Numbered from the stretch's first letter, positions 34,691 to 45,929 are shown. The stretch is DNA of 64,000 nt from DATFQE01 sp963738205 (GCA_963738205.1 CAVTVQ010000007.1:558001-622000), one strand, 5' to 3'. Notes: generated from the sequence alone by a model not told the origin. Numbers and translations: made by a program.

Positions 34691-37600
34691 TCACCCGACC
34701 GGGGTGTTCATGTCCGCCTGGATCTGGGTTTGTGTCAGTGCCCTGTTGTAGATGCGGGCGTCGTCGATGCGACCGTTGTGATTGAAGCGGTTGGAACCGG
34801 GGCGCCGGCCGATGTTCACGTTGGCAGACGAGTTCCGCTGGGTCGCGGTGACCGTGCCGAGCAGCGTGCCGTCGTCGAGCTGGCCGTTCAGGTACACGTG
34901 CAGCTCGGACGTCGCAGCGTTGTAGACCCCGGTGACGTGGTACCAGGTGTTCGCTTGCAGCACGGTCGCCCCATACCGGAACATGTCGCCGCCCGAGCTG
35001 TTCGTCAGCTTGAAGCCGATCGTGCGCGGCCCCCGATCGACCGTCGTGTCGAGCTGATAGCCGACCTCGGAGCTCGTACGCTTGGAGACGATCGCCGCGT
35101 CGTCGCGGGGGAACGCCGCCGAGTTGACCCACGCGCTCGCGGTCATGCTCCCCGTCAACTGCAGCAGCGCCGGGTTACCCAACTCGACAAAGTCGTTCAC
35201 ACCATCCAACAACACCGCACCCGCGTTCCGGCCCGTCCCCCACCCGGCCCCGTTCGTCAACGCCCCCGTCAGCCCACTCCCCGACGCATCCGCAGCCGAC
35301 GTCCCCGACCCCTCATTGAACGCATAGCCAGCAACGAGGCCTGATGTCGAGGCCGGCGTCGTCGCGGTTGCGGTGCCGGAGTAGGGGCCGAGGTTGAGCG
35401 CGGCGTCGGCGGCGCGCACGCGATAGGAGTAGCTCGTCGAGGCGCTTCTGCCCGTATCCGAGAACGTCGTCCCCGTGGGCTGGGCGATCTCCGTGAAGAC
35501 CGAGCAGCCCACACCCTGGCAGCGCTCCACCCGGTAACCGGTGACCGCGACGTTGTCGGTCGCGGCCGTCCACGAGAGGTTGACCACCGTCGAGCTCGCC
35601 GCGGTCGCACCCAAGTTCGTCGGTGCCGTCGGCGCTGTCGTGTCAGGCAGGGCCGGCGTCGTCGCGGTTGCGGTGCCGGAGTAGGGGCCGAGGTTGAGCG
35701 CGGCGTCGGCGGCGCGCACGCGATAGGAGTAGCTCGTCGAGGCGCTTCTGCCCGTATCCGAGAACGTCGTCCCCGTGGGCTGGGCGATCTCCGTGAAGAC
35801 CGAGCAGCCCACACCCTGGCAGCGCTCCACCCGGTAACCGGTGACCGCGACGTTGTCGGTCGCGGCCGTCCACGAGAGGTTGACCACCGTCGAGCTCGCC
35901 GCGGTCGCACCCAAGTTCGTCGGTGCCGTCGGCGCTGTCGTGTCAGGCAGGGCCGGCGTCGTCGCGGTTGCGGTGCCGGAGTAGGGGCCGAGGTTGAGCG
36001 CGGCGTCGGCGGCGCGCACGCGATAGGAGTAGCTCGTCGAGGCGCTTCTGCCCGTATCCGAGAACGTCGTCCCCGTGGGCTGGGCGATCTCCGTGAAGAC
36101 CGAGCAGCCCACACCCTGGCAGCGCTCCACCCGGTAACCGGTGACCGCGACGTTGTCGGTCGCGGCCGTCCACGAGAGGTTGACCACCGTCGAGCTCGCC
36201 GCGGTCGCACCCAAGTTCGTCGGTGCCGTCGGCGCTGTCGTGTCAGGCAGGGCCGGCGTCGTCGCGGTTGCGGTGCCGGAGTAGGGGCCGAGGTTGAGCG
36301 CGGCGTCGGCGGCGCGCACGCGATAGGAGTAGCTCGTCGAGGCGCTTCTGCCCGTATCCGAGAACGTCGTCCCCGTGGGCTGGGCGATCTCCGTGAAGAC
36401 CGAGCAGCCCACACCCTGGCAGCGCTCCACCCGGTAACCGGTGACCGCGACGTTGTCGGTCGCGGCCGTCCACGAGAGGTTGACCACCGTCGAGCTCGCC
36501 GCGGTCGCACCCAAGTTCGTCGGTGCCGTCGGCGCTGTCGTGTCAGGCAGGGCCGGCGTCGTCGCGGTTGCGGTGCCGGAGTAGGGGCCGAGGTTGGCGC
36601 GGCGTCGGCGGCGCGCACGCGATAGGAGTAGCTCGTCGAGGCGCTTCTGCCCGTATCCGAGAACGTCGTCCCCGTGGGCTGGGCGATCTCCGTGAAGACC
36701 GAGCAGCCCACACCCTGGCAGCGCTCCACCCGGTAACCGGTGACCGCGACGTTGTCGGTCGCGGCCGTCCACGAGAGGTTGACCACCGTCGAGCTCGCCG
36801 CGGTCGCACCCAAGTTCGTCGGTGCCGTCGGCGCTGTCGTGTCGCCGGTGCCGGCGGCGACCGGGGTGTTCATGTCCGCCTGGATCTCGGTCTGTGTCAG
36901 TGCCCTGTTGTAGATGCGGGTGTCGTCGATGCGACCGTTGTGGTTGAAGCTGCTGGTGCCCGGGCGCCGGCCGATGTTCACGTTGGCGGACGAGTTCTGC
37001 TGGGTCGCGGTGACCGTGCCCAGCAGCAGGCCGTCGTCGAGCTGGCCGTTCAGGTACACGTGCAGCTCGGACGTCGCAGCGTTGTAGACCCCCGTCACGT
37101 GGTACCAGGTGTTCGCCTGCAGCGCGGTCGCCCCATACCGGAACATGTCACCGCCCGAGCTGTTCGTCAGCTTGAAACCGATCGTGCGCGGCCCCCGATC
37201 GACCGTCGTGTCAAGCTGCCAGCCGATGGTCGCACGCTTGGAGACGATCGCCGCGTCATCACCCGGGAACGCCGCCGAGTTGACCCACGCGCTCACGGTC
37301 ATGCTCCCCGTCAACTGCAGCAGCGCCGGGTTACCCAACTCGACAAAGTCGTTCACACCATCCAACAACACCGCACCCGCGTTCCGGCCCGTCCCCCACC
37401 CGGCCCCGTTCGTCAACGCCCCCGTCAGCCCACTCCCCGACGCATCCGCAGCCGACGTCCCCGACCCCTCATTGAACGCGTAGGCGGCGGACGCCGGTGG
37501 CGCCGCGCTCGCCTGGAAGGTGGCGACGTAGCTCTGATCGACCGCTGGTGCGACGATCGTGTGGGTTTGGGCCCCGCCGTCCGACCATGACCCGAACGTG

Positions 37601-40463
37601 TACGACGTCCCGCCCGAGGCCTGGTTGCGGGCCTCGACCGTGTGGTTGAAGCCTCGCAGCGTGTCGTAGACGAACGGTGTCGTCTTGGCGACGCCGTCGA
37701 GATAGCACGGTGAGGCCTGCCGGTGCCGTGTTGAAGGAGAGATTCACCTTGCGTGGGTGGATCAGCACGGAGCGCGTGTCGGTCAGACCGTTCGAGTCCC
37801 TGACCGTGAGCGTGATCCGGTAGCGGGTGTTGCCGCTGAAGTCGTGACCGCTGGTGGGGATCGTGAAGGTGCCGCTCTTGATGCCTGTCTGTGCTGCGCC
37901 GGGGTGGACGTGGCCTTCGTGCAGGAAGTCGATCGTCCAGGTGAAGGCGCTGGCTGGCAGCGTCCCGTCGTCAGGGTCGGTGCCGTCCCCCGAATAGGAG
38001 ATCACGTCACCGGCGACGAAGAAACTGCCGTCCTGTGGCGACAGGATCGTCGCTGTCGGCGGGCTGCCGACGCTGATCGAGAGCGGTGTCGAAAACGTCG
38101 TGTTCACACCGTCCGAGACCGAGAGCCGCGCCGAGTACTGACCCGGTTGGTCGTATGTGTGGCTCGGGTTTGCCGCGGTCGACGTGCCACCGTCCCCGAA
38201 CGTCCAGGCGTAGGAGAGCGTCTGGCCTTCGGGATCCGACGAGCCCGCGCTCGAGAAGCTGACGGCCAGAGGCGCCGGCCCAGCGGTCGGATTCGCCGAC
38301 CCGACCGCGATCGGCGCCTGATTGCCGCTCGAATAGCGAATCCGGCGGATCTTGCTGAACCCAAACGTCCCCCCGATGTCGGAGTAGCCGATGTCGACGT
38401 AATAGAGCGCCCCATCCGGCCCCTCGGTCAGAGACACGATGTCGCCGTACGGCCCGTCCACCGACCCGTCGATCGGCTCGAAGTTGAACACGCCGCTGAC
38501 GTTCCCGCTCGCGTCGAACGTCATCCGCTTGATCCAATTCTGCGTGTAGTCGGCAAAGAAATAGCTGCCCTGGTAGCCACTCGGAAACTGCGTCCCGTGG
38601 TAGACGAACCCACCCGTGATCGACGCATCCCGACCGTTATGAGGGTATGCATAGATTGGATTGGTGTAGGCCGGGTTGGTGGACATCCCTTCGACGTTGG
38701 GCCATCCGTAGTTCGCGCCTGGGATGCCGAGATTGACCTCCTCTTGCGACTCGGCGTTGTTGTTGCCACCGACGTCGCCGACATACAGCCTCCCTGTCGG
38801 TGCGTCGTAATAGGCGCGGAAGGGGTTGCGCAGACCAAGCGCCCAGATCGAGTCGACGTTCGGCCCATTGCCGTCGAAGAACGGGTTGTCGGTCGGCACA
38901 CTCCCGTCCGGATTGATCCGATGGAGCTTCCCGCGCGGACTCGTCAGCGACTGTGACGGCGAGCCCTGAAAATGATCCCCCGTCGTGAAATAAAGCTTCC
39001 CGTCATTACCGAACACGATCGCCCCGCCGTGATGGCTCTGACTGGCACTGGTGGTGTCCTGGGGATCCTGGTAGAGGACCAGCTCACTACCCGCAACCGT
39101 GCCGGTCAACGAGGCATTGGCCGTGAATCGCGACAGCCGATCGCGGGTTGGCGTCTCTGCCGTGTAGAAGATGTAGTAGTAGTGGTTGGTGCTGAACTGT
39201 CGGGTCAAGGGCGAGGTCGATAACTCCGTGGTGCACAGACGAACCGGGCGGAGCGATATTCGTCAACTGCAAAAACGGCAACGGGTCTGACTGCACATAG
39301 GGTGGCGATACGACTTTGATCGTTCCCTGCAGCTCGACCACGAGCATTCGACCGTCGGGGAGGAACTTGATGGTGGTCGGGAGGTTGAAGCCGGTTGCGA
39401 GGATCTCGTTCTGGAACGAGCTCGCGTTGGCCACGTTCACAGGCACCGGAGCAGAGAGCGTCGAGTTGCCCGCCGCATCGCGCGCACGCGCGGTCAACGT
39501 GTGCGCACCGTTCGAGACCGTACGCGTATCCCAGCCCAACCCGTACGGAGGAGCGGCATCTTCGACTCCGGTGTTGACACCGTCCAGGAGGAACTGCACA
39601 CCGGCAACACCGATGTTGTCACTCGCGTCTGCGGTCACATTCACGATGCCACTCACCTGGGCGTTGCTCGCCGGCGAGCTGATCGCAACCGTTGGCGGTG
39701 TCGGGTCGCCGGTGCCGACGGCGACCGGGGTGTTCATGTCCGCCTGGATCTCGGCCTGCGCCAGCGCCCTGTTGTAGATGCGGACGTCGTCGAGGCGACC
39801 GTTGTGATTGAAGCCGCTGAAACCCGGGCGTTGGCCGATGTTGACGTTGGCAGACGAGTTCTGCTGGGTCGCGGTGACCGTGCCCAGCGGCAGGCCGTCG
39901 TCGAGCTGGCCGTTCAGGTACACGTGCAGCTCGGACGTCGCAGCGTTGTAGACCCCCGTCACGTGGTACCACGTGTTCGCCTGCAGCACGGTCGCCCCAT
40001 ACCGGAACATGTCACCGCCCGAGCTGTTCGTCAGCTTGAAACCGATCGTGCGCGGCCCCCGATCGACCGTCGTGTCAAGCTGCCAGCCGATGGTCGCACG
40101 CTTGGAGACGATCGCCGCGTCATCACCCGGGAACGCCGCCGAGTTGACCCACGCGCTCACGGTCATGCTCCCCGTCAACTGCAGCAGCGCCGGGTTACCC
40201 AACTCGACAAAGTCGTTCACACCATCCAACAACACCGCACCCGCGTTCCGGCCCGTCCCCCACCCGGCCCCGTTCGTCAACGCCCCCGTCAGCCCACTCC
40301 CCGACGCATCCGCAGCCGACGTCCCCGACCCCTCATTGAACGCATAGCCAGCAACGAGGCCCGCGGCGCTCGGTGCAGGGGTCGCGGAGGGTACGAGGGC
40401 CACCAGGGCGAGCAGGAATGTGGAGCATGCGAGAGCGAGCCGGCCCGCGACGAGCTTCCTCAG
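34691..40463 (-). CDS. Giant secreted LamG / sugar-dehydrogenase / PKD / FN3 protein, three frameshifts
   Basis: One ~1923-residue surface protein, with approximate repaired-frame domains: signal peptide (1-35), LamG lectin-like (35-248), Ig-like (254-348), glucose/sorbosone dehydrogenase propeller (348-708; GKLHRINPDGSVPTDNPFF, LRNPFRAYYD, NYGWPNVEG), PKD (711-791), Ig-like and repeat domains (to ~990), second LamG (991-1201), five identical FN3 units (1208-1704), third LamG (1706-1923). The frame breaks near 39200 (extra base), 37705 (extra base) and 36597 (one base missing from an FN3 repeat); the total is 3n+1, as expected. No ATG/GTG precedes the signal peptide; a CTG at 40463 eight bases after AGGAGG gives LRKLVAGRLALACSTFLLAL. 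It probably binds and oxidises polysaccharide or sugars outside the cell. It is the only gene of the tRNA-bounded element. Confidence 0.7.
34697..35336 (-). repeat. LamG-coding repeat copy 3
   Basis: About 640 bp nearly identical in DNA to 36859-37482 and 39723-40359. Differences are scattered single changes, so the copies are recent or kept alike by gene conversion. Confidence 0.8.
35351..36843 (-). repeat. Five tandem 300-bp FN3-coding repeats
   Basis: Units begin at 35351, 35651, 35951, 36251 and 36551 and are identical by eye, except that the last lacks one A at about 36597. Each codes for a 100-residue fibronectin type III domain (TAPTAPTNLGATAASSTVV, ATDNVAVTGYRVERCQG). Perfect identity over 300 bp implies very recent expansion, and copy number in an assembly is uncertain. 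Confidence 0.92.
36859..37482 (-). repeat. LamG-coding repeat copy 2
   Basis: Second copy of the LamG DNA module, placed between the sugar-dehydrogenase/PKD half and the FN3 array. Nearly identical to the copies at 34697 and 39723. Confidence 0.8.
39723..40359 (-). repeat. LamG-coding repeat copy 1
   Basis: First LamG module, directly after the signal peptide. Shares long identical blocks with the other two copies, including the 3' block coding for GLTGALTNGAGWGTG. Confidence 0.8.
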
Positions 40464-40678
40464 CTTCTCAACCTCCTGCGTGGTAAGTCCTCCTCAGCGC
40501 TTTGCCCAAACTCCCAAAAGGAGCGCTGTGCCGCAGCGCAAATGCTGGTATCCCGGACGGGACACTAGTTGTGCTGCTCGAGGATTCATAGGGCTCGGGG
40601 CGGATTTGGACCTTTGGGCAGGTCCGCCTCCGACGGCGAGCTCGACACGATCCTGTCCGGTACCGGACGCAATCTCTT

Positions 40679-41545
40679 CTAGCCGATCGGGTCGACCAAG
40701 TCATCTGTCGCCACCCCGACCCGAGCGGTGGCGTGCCCCGCGGAGGCAGAGGTCGCAAGTTCGAATCTTGCCGGGCGCACTGTCGCGGGCCGTCCCTCGA
40801 CGTCGAGGACGGCGCCGTCCTCCACCTCCCTGCGGACGTAGCCGAGACCGAGGCCGGCGACGGCGCTGGTCACGCGGCCGACGACCTTGTCGCCCACCCG
40901 CAGCTCCGCCTCTGGAGCAGGCACATGGTCGTCCTCGAGCTGGAGCAGCGCGAGCCGGCGGTTGGCCTGCCCGCGGTAGTACAGGCGTGCGATCGGCTCC
41001 TGGCCGGGGTAGCAGCCCTTGGTGAACGAGACCGCCCGCTCGGTCAACCCGGCCTCGGCCGGAAGCACGCGGTCGTCGATCTCGCGGCCGAACAGGGGCG
41101 TGCCCGCTTCGATCCGCAAGCGCTCGAGCTCTTCGACGTCGCCATCGGGCTTGGGCCCGTCGAGCAGCTCGCGCGCGGGGACGCCGTAGTCCGGCGTCGG
41201 GATCCCCTCGCCTTCGCCCAGGACGATGGTCGAGGTGTGCTCCTCTAGCTCGACCTCGCACTTGGCCGCGAACCGCGCGCGCACCAGGTGCGAGCGCACC
41301 ACGTCGCCGAGCTCCGGCTCGGTGAGCAGCAGGAAGTCGTCGTCGCCGCGGCGGAGGACGCGGAGCGGGGCGATCACGCGCGCCTTCGGCGTCAGCAGGA
41401 GCGCATCCCGGCTTTCGCCGAGAGCCAGAGACGCCACCTCGTTCGACACCATCCGCTCCAGGAAGTCGGCCGCCTCAGGGCCGGCCACCCGCAGGTACGA
41501 GCGCGGCCGGCGGTAGGAGCGCGTCGAGGCGGCTGCCGAGTCCAC
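40679..41545 (-). CDS. ygfZ: YgfZ/GcvT-like folate-binding protein with altered C-terminus
   Basis: 288 residues. The family signature KGCYPGQE is present (FTKGCYPGQEPIARLYYRG), with the folate-binding domain before it and a GcvT-type barrel after it. Such proteins help Fe-S enzyme maintenance. The conserved part ends at RPATVRP; after that the frame reads antisense through the attachment-site copy (ARFELATSASAG) and stops at 40679 inside the element. Without the insertion the frame would end inside the tRNA gene. So the last ~30 residues are an insertion by-product. Confidence 0.85.
   Translation of the reverse strand: MDSAAASTRSYRRPRSYLRVAGPEAADFLERMVSNEVASLALGESRDALLLTPKARVIAPLRVLRRGDDDFLLLTEPELGDVVRSHLVRARFAAKCEVELEEHTSTIVLGEGEGIPTPDYGVPARELLDGPKPDGDVEELERLRIEAGTPLFGREIDDRVLPAEAGLTERAVSFTKGCYPGQEPIARLYYRGQANRRLALLQLEDDHVPAPEAELRVGDKVVGRVTSAVAGLGLGYVRREVEDGAVLDVEGRPATVRPARFELATSASAGHATARVGVATDDLVDPIG
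40740..40779 (+). repeat. Direct repeat, right attachment site (tRNA-Arg 3' half copy)
   Basis: Exact 40-base copy of 34543-34582. The preceding bases (TGCCCC instead of TGCCCT) nearly extend it, but the rest of the tRNA 5' half is absent, so this copy cannot make a tRNA. Confidence 0.8.
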
Positions 41546-41565
41546 GTAATTAGTGTAGGGAGCCG

Positions 41566-42171
41566 ATGTTCCGTTCCCGGGCCGAGAAGAAGGTTGCGGA
41601 CGCCGGCTACGACCCGGCCCGCCTGCCGCCCGGCCAGTACCTCACCGAGAAGTGGCCCGTTCTCCACGCTGGGAGCGTCCCCGACACCGACCTCGCAACC
41701 TGGGACTTCAGGGTCTTCGGCGAGGTCGAGAGCCCGCTCACGCTCAGCTGGGACGAGCTGCAGGCGCTGCCCAGCAAGGAGATCGAGCTCGACATCCACT
41801 GCGTCACGCGCTGGAGCCGCTTCGACGCCCGTTTTCGCGGCGTCCAGTGGAGCGAGCTCGCGCGGCTGGTGCTGCCGAAGCCCGGCGGCCGCTACGTCGT
41901 CGCGCACGCCGAGCAGGGCTTCACGGCCAACGTGCCGCTGCGCGCCCTCGCCGACGAGAACGCGCTGATCGCCTACGAGGCGGACGGCGAACCCCTGACG
42001 CCCGACCACGGCTGGCCGCTGCGGCTCGTGATCCCGACCAAGTACTTCTGGAAGAGCGCCAAGTGGCTGCGCGGCATCGAGCTCGTCGACCACGACCAGC
42101 CGGGCTTCTGGGAGCGGTACGGCTACCACAACGAGGCCGACTACTGGAAGGAAGAGCGCTACCAGTTCTGA
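41566..42171 (+). CDS. Cytosolic molybdopterin-dependent oxidoreductase (sulfite-oxidase fold)
   Basis: 201 residues. One oxidoreductase molybdopterin-binding domain: WDFRVFGEVESPLTLSWDEL, then IHCVTRWSRFD with the Cys that would bind molybdenum, and IPTKYFWKSAKWLRGIEL. No Tat or Sec signal, unlike MsrP/YedY, so it probably works in the cytosol. Substrate unknown. Diverges from ygfZ by 20 bp. Confidence 0.87.
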   Translation: MFRSRAEKKVADAGYDPARLPPGQYLTEKWPVLHAGSVPDTDLATWDFRVFGEVESPLTLSWDELQALPSKEIELDIHCVTRWSRFDARFRGVQWSELARLVLPKPGGRYVVAHAEQGFTANVPLRALADENALIAYEADGEPLTPDHGWPLRLVIPTKYFWKSAKWLRGIELVDHDQPGFWERYGYHNEADYWKEERYQF

Positions 42172-42176
42172 CGATG

Positions 42177-42200
42177 ACGCTTCGGGGAACGCCGAAGCGT
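42177..42200 (+). terminator. Probable terminator after the molybdopterin oxidoreductase gene
   Basis: ACGCTTCGG and its complement form a nine-pair stem with a six-base loop, six bases past the stop. No U-run follows, so termination may be partial. Confidence 0.5.
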
Positions 42201-42220
42201 TCACGCTGTACGTTCGGATC

Positions 42221-42436
42221 GTGCGCTTCACACGAGCCGACCTGGCGTACCTGGCCGACTGCTTCTTCACGCTCGAGGAACTGTGCGCGGGTCGTGAGGA
42301 AACGCCGGCAGACGTACGAGCTCTGATCGCGCGGAGCCTGCTGCTCAAGCCCTCGTACGTGCTCGAAGACGGAACCGAGCTCTTTCCCGCGGACTACTTC
42401 TCCCTCCTCGACCAGGCCGGCGACCCGTCCAGGTGA
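42221..42436 (+). CDS. Hypothetical 71-residue protein
   Basis: GTG start. A small helical protein (FTRADLAYLADCFFTLEELCAG) with two cysteines, no family recognised. Its stop overlaps the start of the ArsR-like regulator (GTGA), so they are translated together; it may be a partner or sensor for that regulator. Confidence 0.6.
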   Translation: MRFTRADLAYLADCFFTLEELCAGREETPADVRALIARSLLLKPSYVLEDGTELFPADYFSLLDQAGDPSR

Positions 42437-43194
42437 GGGGCGACGCCGACGTCGCCGCCGCTGGCGCTCTGATCGGCGAGCCGGCGCGAGCCGCGCTTCT
42501 GCTCGCGTTGACCGAGTCGCCGGAGTTGTCCGCCGGCGAGCTGGCAGCGAGGGCAGGCATCGCCGCCTCGACGGCGAGCGGTCACCTGGCCCGGTTGACG
42601 GCCGCGAACCTGGTCGTCGCGCAACGGGCGGGTCGGCAGCGTCTGTTCAGGCTGGCCGACCCGTCCGTCGCGGACGCTCTCGAAGCGCTGGCCGCGATCG
42701 CTCCACAACGAGCGGTGCGCTCGCTGCGCGAAGCGCACGCCGGTGACGCGTTGCGGCGGGCGCGCACGTGCTACGACCACCTCGCCGGCCGGCTCGGCGT
42801 CGAGCTGACCGCAGCTCTCGCCCGCGCCGGCGTCCTCTCGGATAACGGCGAGCCGGAGCTCGGCCCGGCCGCCTCTGAGCGCCTCGGCGCCCTCGGCATC
42901 GACGTGCGCTCGCTGGACCACGGTCGCCGGCCGCTCGTCCGCACGTGCCTCGACTGGAGCGAACGGCGTCCGCACCTGGCCGGCGCCCTGGGCGCGGCCG
43001 TGGCAACGAGCCTGTTCGAGCTGGGTTGGATCGAACGGCGCGGCGCGAACCGGTCGGTCTTCGTCACCCCGCCCGGACGCACAGGCCTCCGTGATCACTT
43101 CGGTCTCGACGTCGACGGGTTCACTAGAACGGGGGATCGCCCGGGCCGCCCCGAGGCCGATACCTGGGCTACCCACCTCCCCCACCCCTCCTGA
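42433..43194 (+). CDS. ArsR-type winged-helix regulator with C-terminal sensor part
   Basis: 253 residues. Residues ~15-85 are an ArsR-like winged helix (LTESPELSAGELAARAGIAAST, GHLARLTAANLVVAQRAGR). The C-terminal ~150 residues carry CYDHLAGRLGV and WSERRPHLAGALGAA, a domain seen in a subgroup of ArsR regulators that may sense thiol or oxidative stress. Overlaps the preceding small gene; a terminator overlaps its stop. Confidence 0.8.
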   Translation: MRGDADVAAAGALIGEPARAALLLALTESPELSAGELAARAGIAASTASGHLARLTAANLVVAQRAGRQRLFRLADPSVADALEALAAIAPQRAVRSLREAHAGDALRRARTCYDHLAGRLGVELTAALARAGVLSDNGEPELGPAASERLGALGIDVRSLDHGRRPLVRTCLDWSERRPHLAGALGAAVATSLFELGWIERRGANRSVFVTPPGRTGLRDHFGLDVDGFTRTGDRPGRPEADTWATHLPHPS

Positions 43195-43218
43195 AACGGC
43201 CCTCCCCCGGGCCGTTTC
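43193..43218 (+). terminator. Rho-independent terminator of the ArsR-type gene
   Basis: GAAACGGCCC and its complement make a ten-pair stem with a TCCCCC loop, followed by TCGTTTTC. The stem overlaps the stop codon at 43192-43194. Confidence 0.8.
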
Positions 43219-43238
43219 TCGTTTTCGGAGGGCACGCT

Positions 43239-43302
43239 TCAGGGCTTGCGGCCGACGAAGATCGCCCAGCCGAGCAGCTCGCGCTGGTAGCCGAACGCAG
43301 AA
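43239..43302 (-). pseudogene. Possible methyltransferase C-terminal fragment
   Basis: On the minus strand this reads AFGYQRELLGWAIFVGRKP then stop, which resembles the end of class I methyltransferases. Upstream is only the groL terminator, so if real it is a very short remnant. Confidence 0.3.
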
Positions 43303-43325
43303 GGGGCCGGCGTTGCCGGCCCCTT
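43301..43325 (-). terminator. Terminator of groL
   Basis: An 11-pair stem (AAGGGGCCGGC with its complement) with a GTT loop, 29 bp after the groL stop. Strong GC stem; the following minus-strand bases are not U-rich. Confidence 0.7.
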
Positions 43326-43354
43326 CCAGGTCGAGCTCCCTCGCGGGAGGCTCG

Positions 43355-44980
<1,626 letters not shown>

Positions 44981-45001
44981 GTGTCTCTCTTTCGTTCCGT
45001 G

Positions 45002-45319
45002 TTAGGCGGTTGCGCCGGCCGGCTCGCGGTCGCCCACGACCCGGGCGAGCACGTCCGACTCGCGGAGAATCAGGTAATCGTCGGTGCCGAGCTTGATCTC
45101 GGTGCCGCCGTACTTGGAGAAGACGATCTCGTCGCCTTCGCTGACGTCCATGGGGATGTGCTTACCGTCCTCGTCGCGCGGGCCCGGGCCGACTGCAAGG
45201 ATGCGGCCGCGCTGCGGCTTCTCCTTCGCGGTGTCGGGCAGCACGATGCCGCTCGAGGTCAGTTCCTCCTCCTCGAGCACTTCGACGATCAAGCGATCCC
45301 CCAGAGGCTGTAGGTTCAT
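45002..45319 (-). CDS. groS: Co-chaperonin GroES
   Basis: 105 residues. LQPLGDRLIVEVLEEEELTS at the start, mobile loop SSGIVLPDTAKEKPQRG, then YGGTEIKLGTDDYLILRESDVLA. First gene of the groSL operon, with GGAGG-like AGGACTC upstream and a CIRCE element 35 bp before the start. The Gly/Ala tail (VVGDREPAGATA) is a small extension. Confidence 0.97.
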   Translation of the reverse strand: MNLQPLGDRLIVEVLEEEELTSSGIVLPDTAKEKPQRGRILAVGPGPRDEDGKHIPMDVSEGDEIVFSKYGGTEIKLGTDDYLILRESDVLARVVGDREPAGATA

Positions 45320-45353
45320 GCAGAGTCCTCCAGTCGAGACTTTGTGACACTTT

Positions 45354-45380
45354 CTGGCACTCTAGTACCCCGAGTGCCAG
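45354..45380. promoter_or_regulatory. CIRCE element (HrcA operator) of groSL
   Basis: CTGGCACTC - nine bases - GAGTGCCAG is a perfect 9+9 inverted repeat. It matches the CIRCE form TTAGCACTC-N9-GAGTGCTAA except at the outer bases. It lies just upstream of groS where the heat-shock repressor HrcA would bind. Confidence 0.9.
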
Positions 45381-45476
45381 GGTAGTTTACCCGCTGTTAC
45401 AGGGCGACGCAAACCCACCTAGCTGCAGGCCGTAACCGGCGCGTCACAGAGTGTTACAAGCTGCTAGCGTCGCGGA

Positions 45477-45917
45477 ATGCCGCGTGAGATCTCGTCCGGC
45501 GGCGTGCTCGTCCGGCGGCTGAAGGGTGAGTGGGTGTTCGCCGCGATCCGGCCGAACGGCAAGCCGGCCGGAGTCTGGGCGCTGCCGAAGGGCCTCGTCG
45601 ACCGCGGCGAGTCGCCCGAGGAGACGGCGCTGCGCGAGGTCGCGGAGGAGACCGGTGCGGAGGGCCGCTCGCTCGCGAAGCTGGGCGACGTCCGTTACGT
45701 CTACTCGCGCGCGGGCGCGCGCATCTTCAAGATCGTCAGCTTCTACCTCGTCCGCTACTCGCGCGGCCGGCTGGGCGACCTGGCGCCCGAGCAGCGCCGC
45801 GAGGTGGCCGAAGCGCGCTGGCTGCCGCTGGCCGAGGCGGAGAAGCTGCTCGCCTACCGCGGCGAGCGCGAGATGGCCGGAAAGGCGCGTGCGCTCCTGG
45901 AGAGAGACGCTCTATGA
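45477..45917 (+). CDS. Nudix hydrolase (diadenosine polyphosphate type)
   Basis: 146 residues. Starts REISSGGVLVRR and has the box GLVDRGESPEETALREVAEETG; the following region (RYVYSRAGARIFKIVSFYLVRY) is like Ap4A hydrolases. It probably hydrolyses dinucleoside polyphosphates or other toxic nucleotides. Divergent from groS. Confidence 0.87.
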   Translation: MPREISSGGVLVRRLKGEWVFAAIRPNGKPAGVWALPKGLVDRGESPEETALREVAEETGAEGRSLAKLGDVRYVYSRAGARIFKIVSFYLVRYSRGRLGDLAPEQRREVAEARWLPLAEAEKLLAYRGEREMAGKARALLERDAL

Positions 45918-45929
45918 TTCGGCGCCGCC

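Larger units (their letters stand above)
34543..40779. mobile_element. Integrated element at tRNA-Arg, no integrase visible
   Basis: The segment is bounded by two identical 40-base copies of the tRNA-Arg 3' half (34543-34582 and 40740-40779). This is the classical result of site-specific integration by a tyrosine recombinase. Inside is one very large secreted-protein gene (34691-40463) with less GC-rich stretches than the flanks. Some 100 bp on the left and 275 bp on the right hold no recognised gene. No recombinase, replication or transfer gene is present, so the element is either degenerate or moved by enzymes encoded elsewhere. Outside the repeats, the tRNA gene and a ygfZ-like gene were probably direct neighbours before insertion. 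Confidence 0.7.

Noticed and set aside
34521..35132. Minus-strand frame ending in RFELATSASAG
   Set aside because: This is antisense translation of the tRNA gene and a LamG repeat, a well-known annotation artefact.
35351..36843. Regular repeats as a CRISPR array
   Set aside because: The units are 300 bp, contiguous and protein-coding, with no spacers; they are FN3 domain repeats.
40420..41025. Plus-strand frame crossing the right attachment site
   Set aside because: Low-complexity Arg/Ser/Pro product, overlapping the signal peptide region of the giant protein and the ygfZ gene in antisense.
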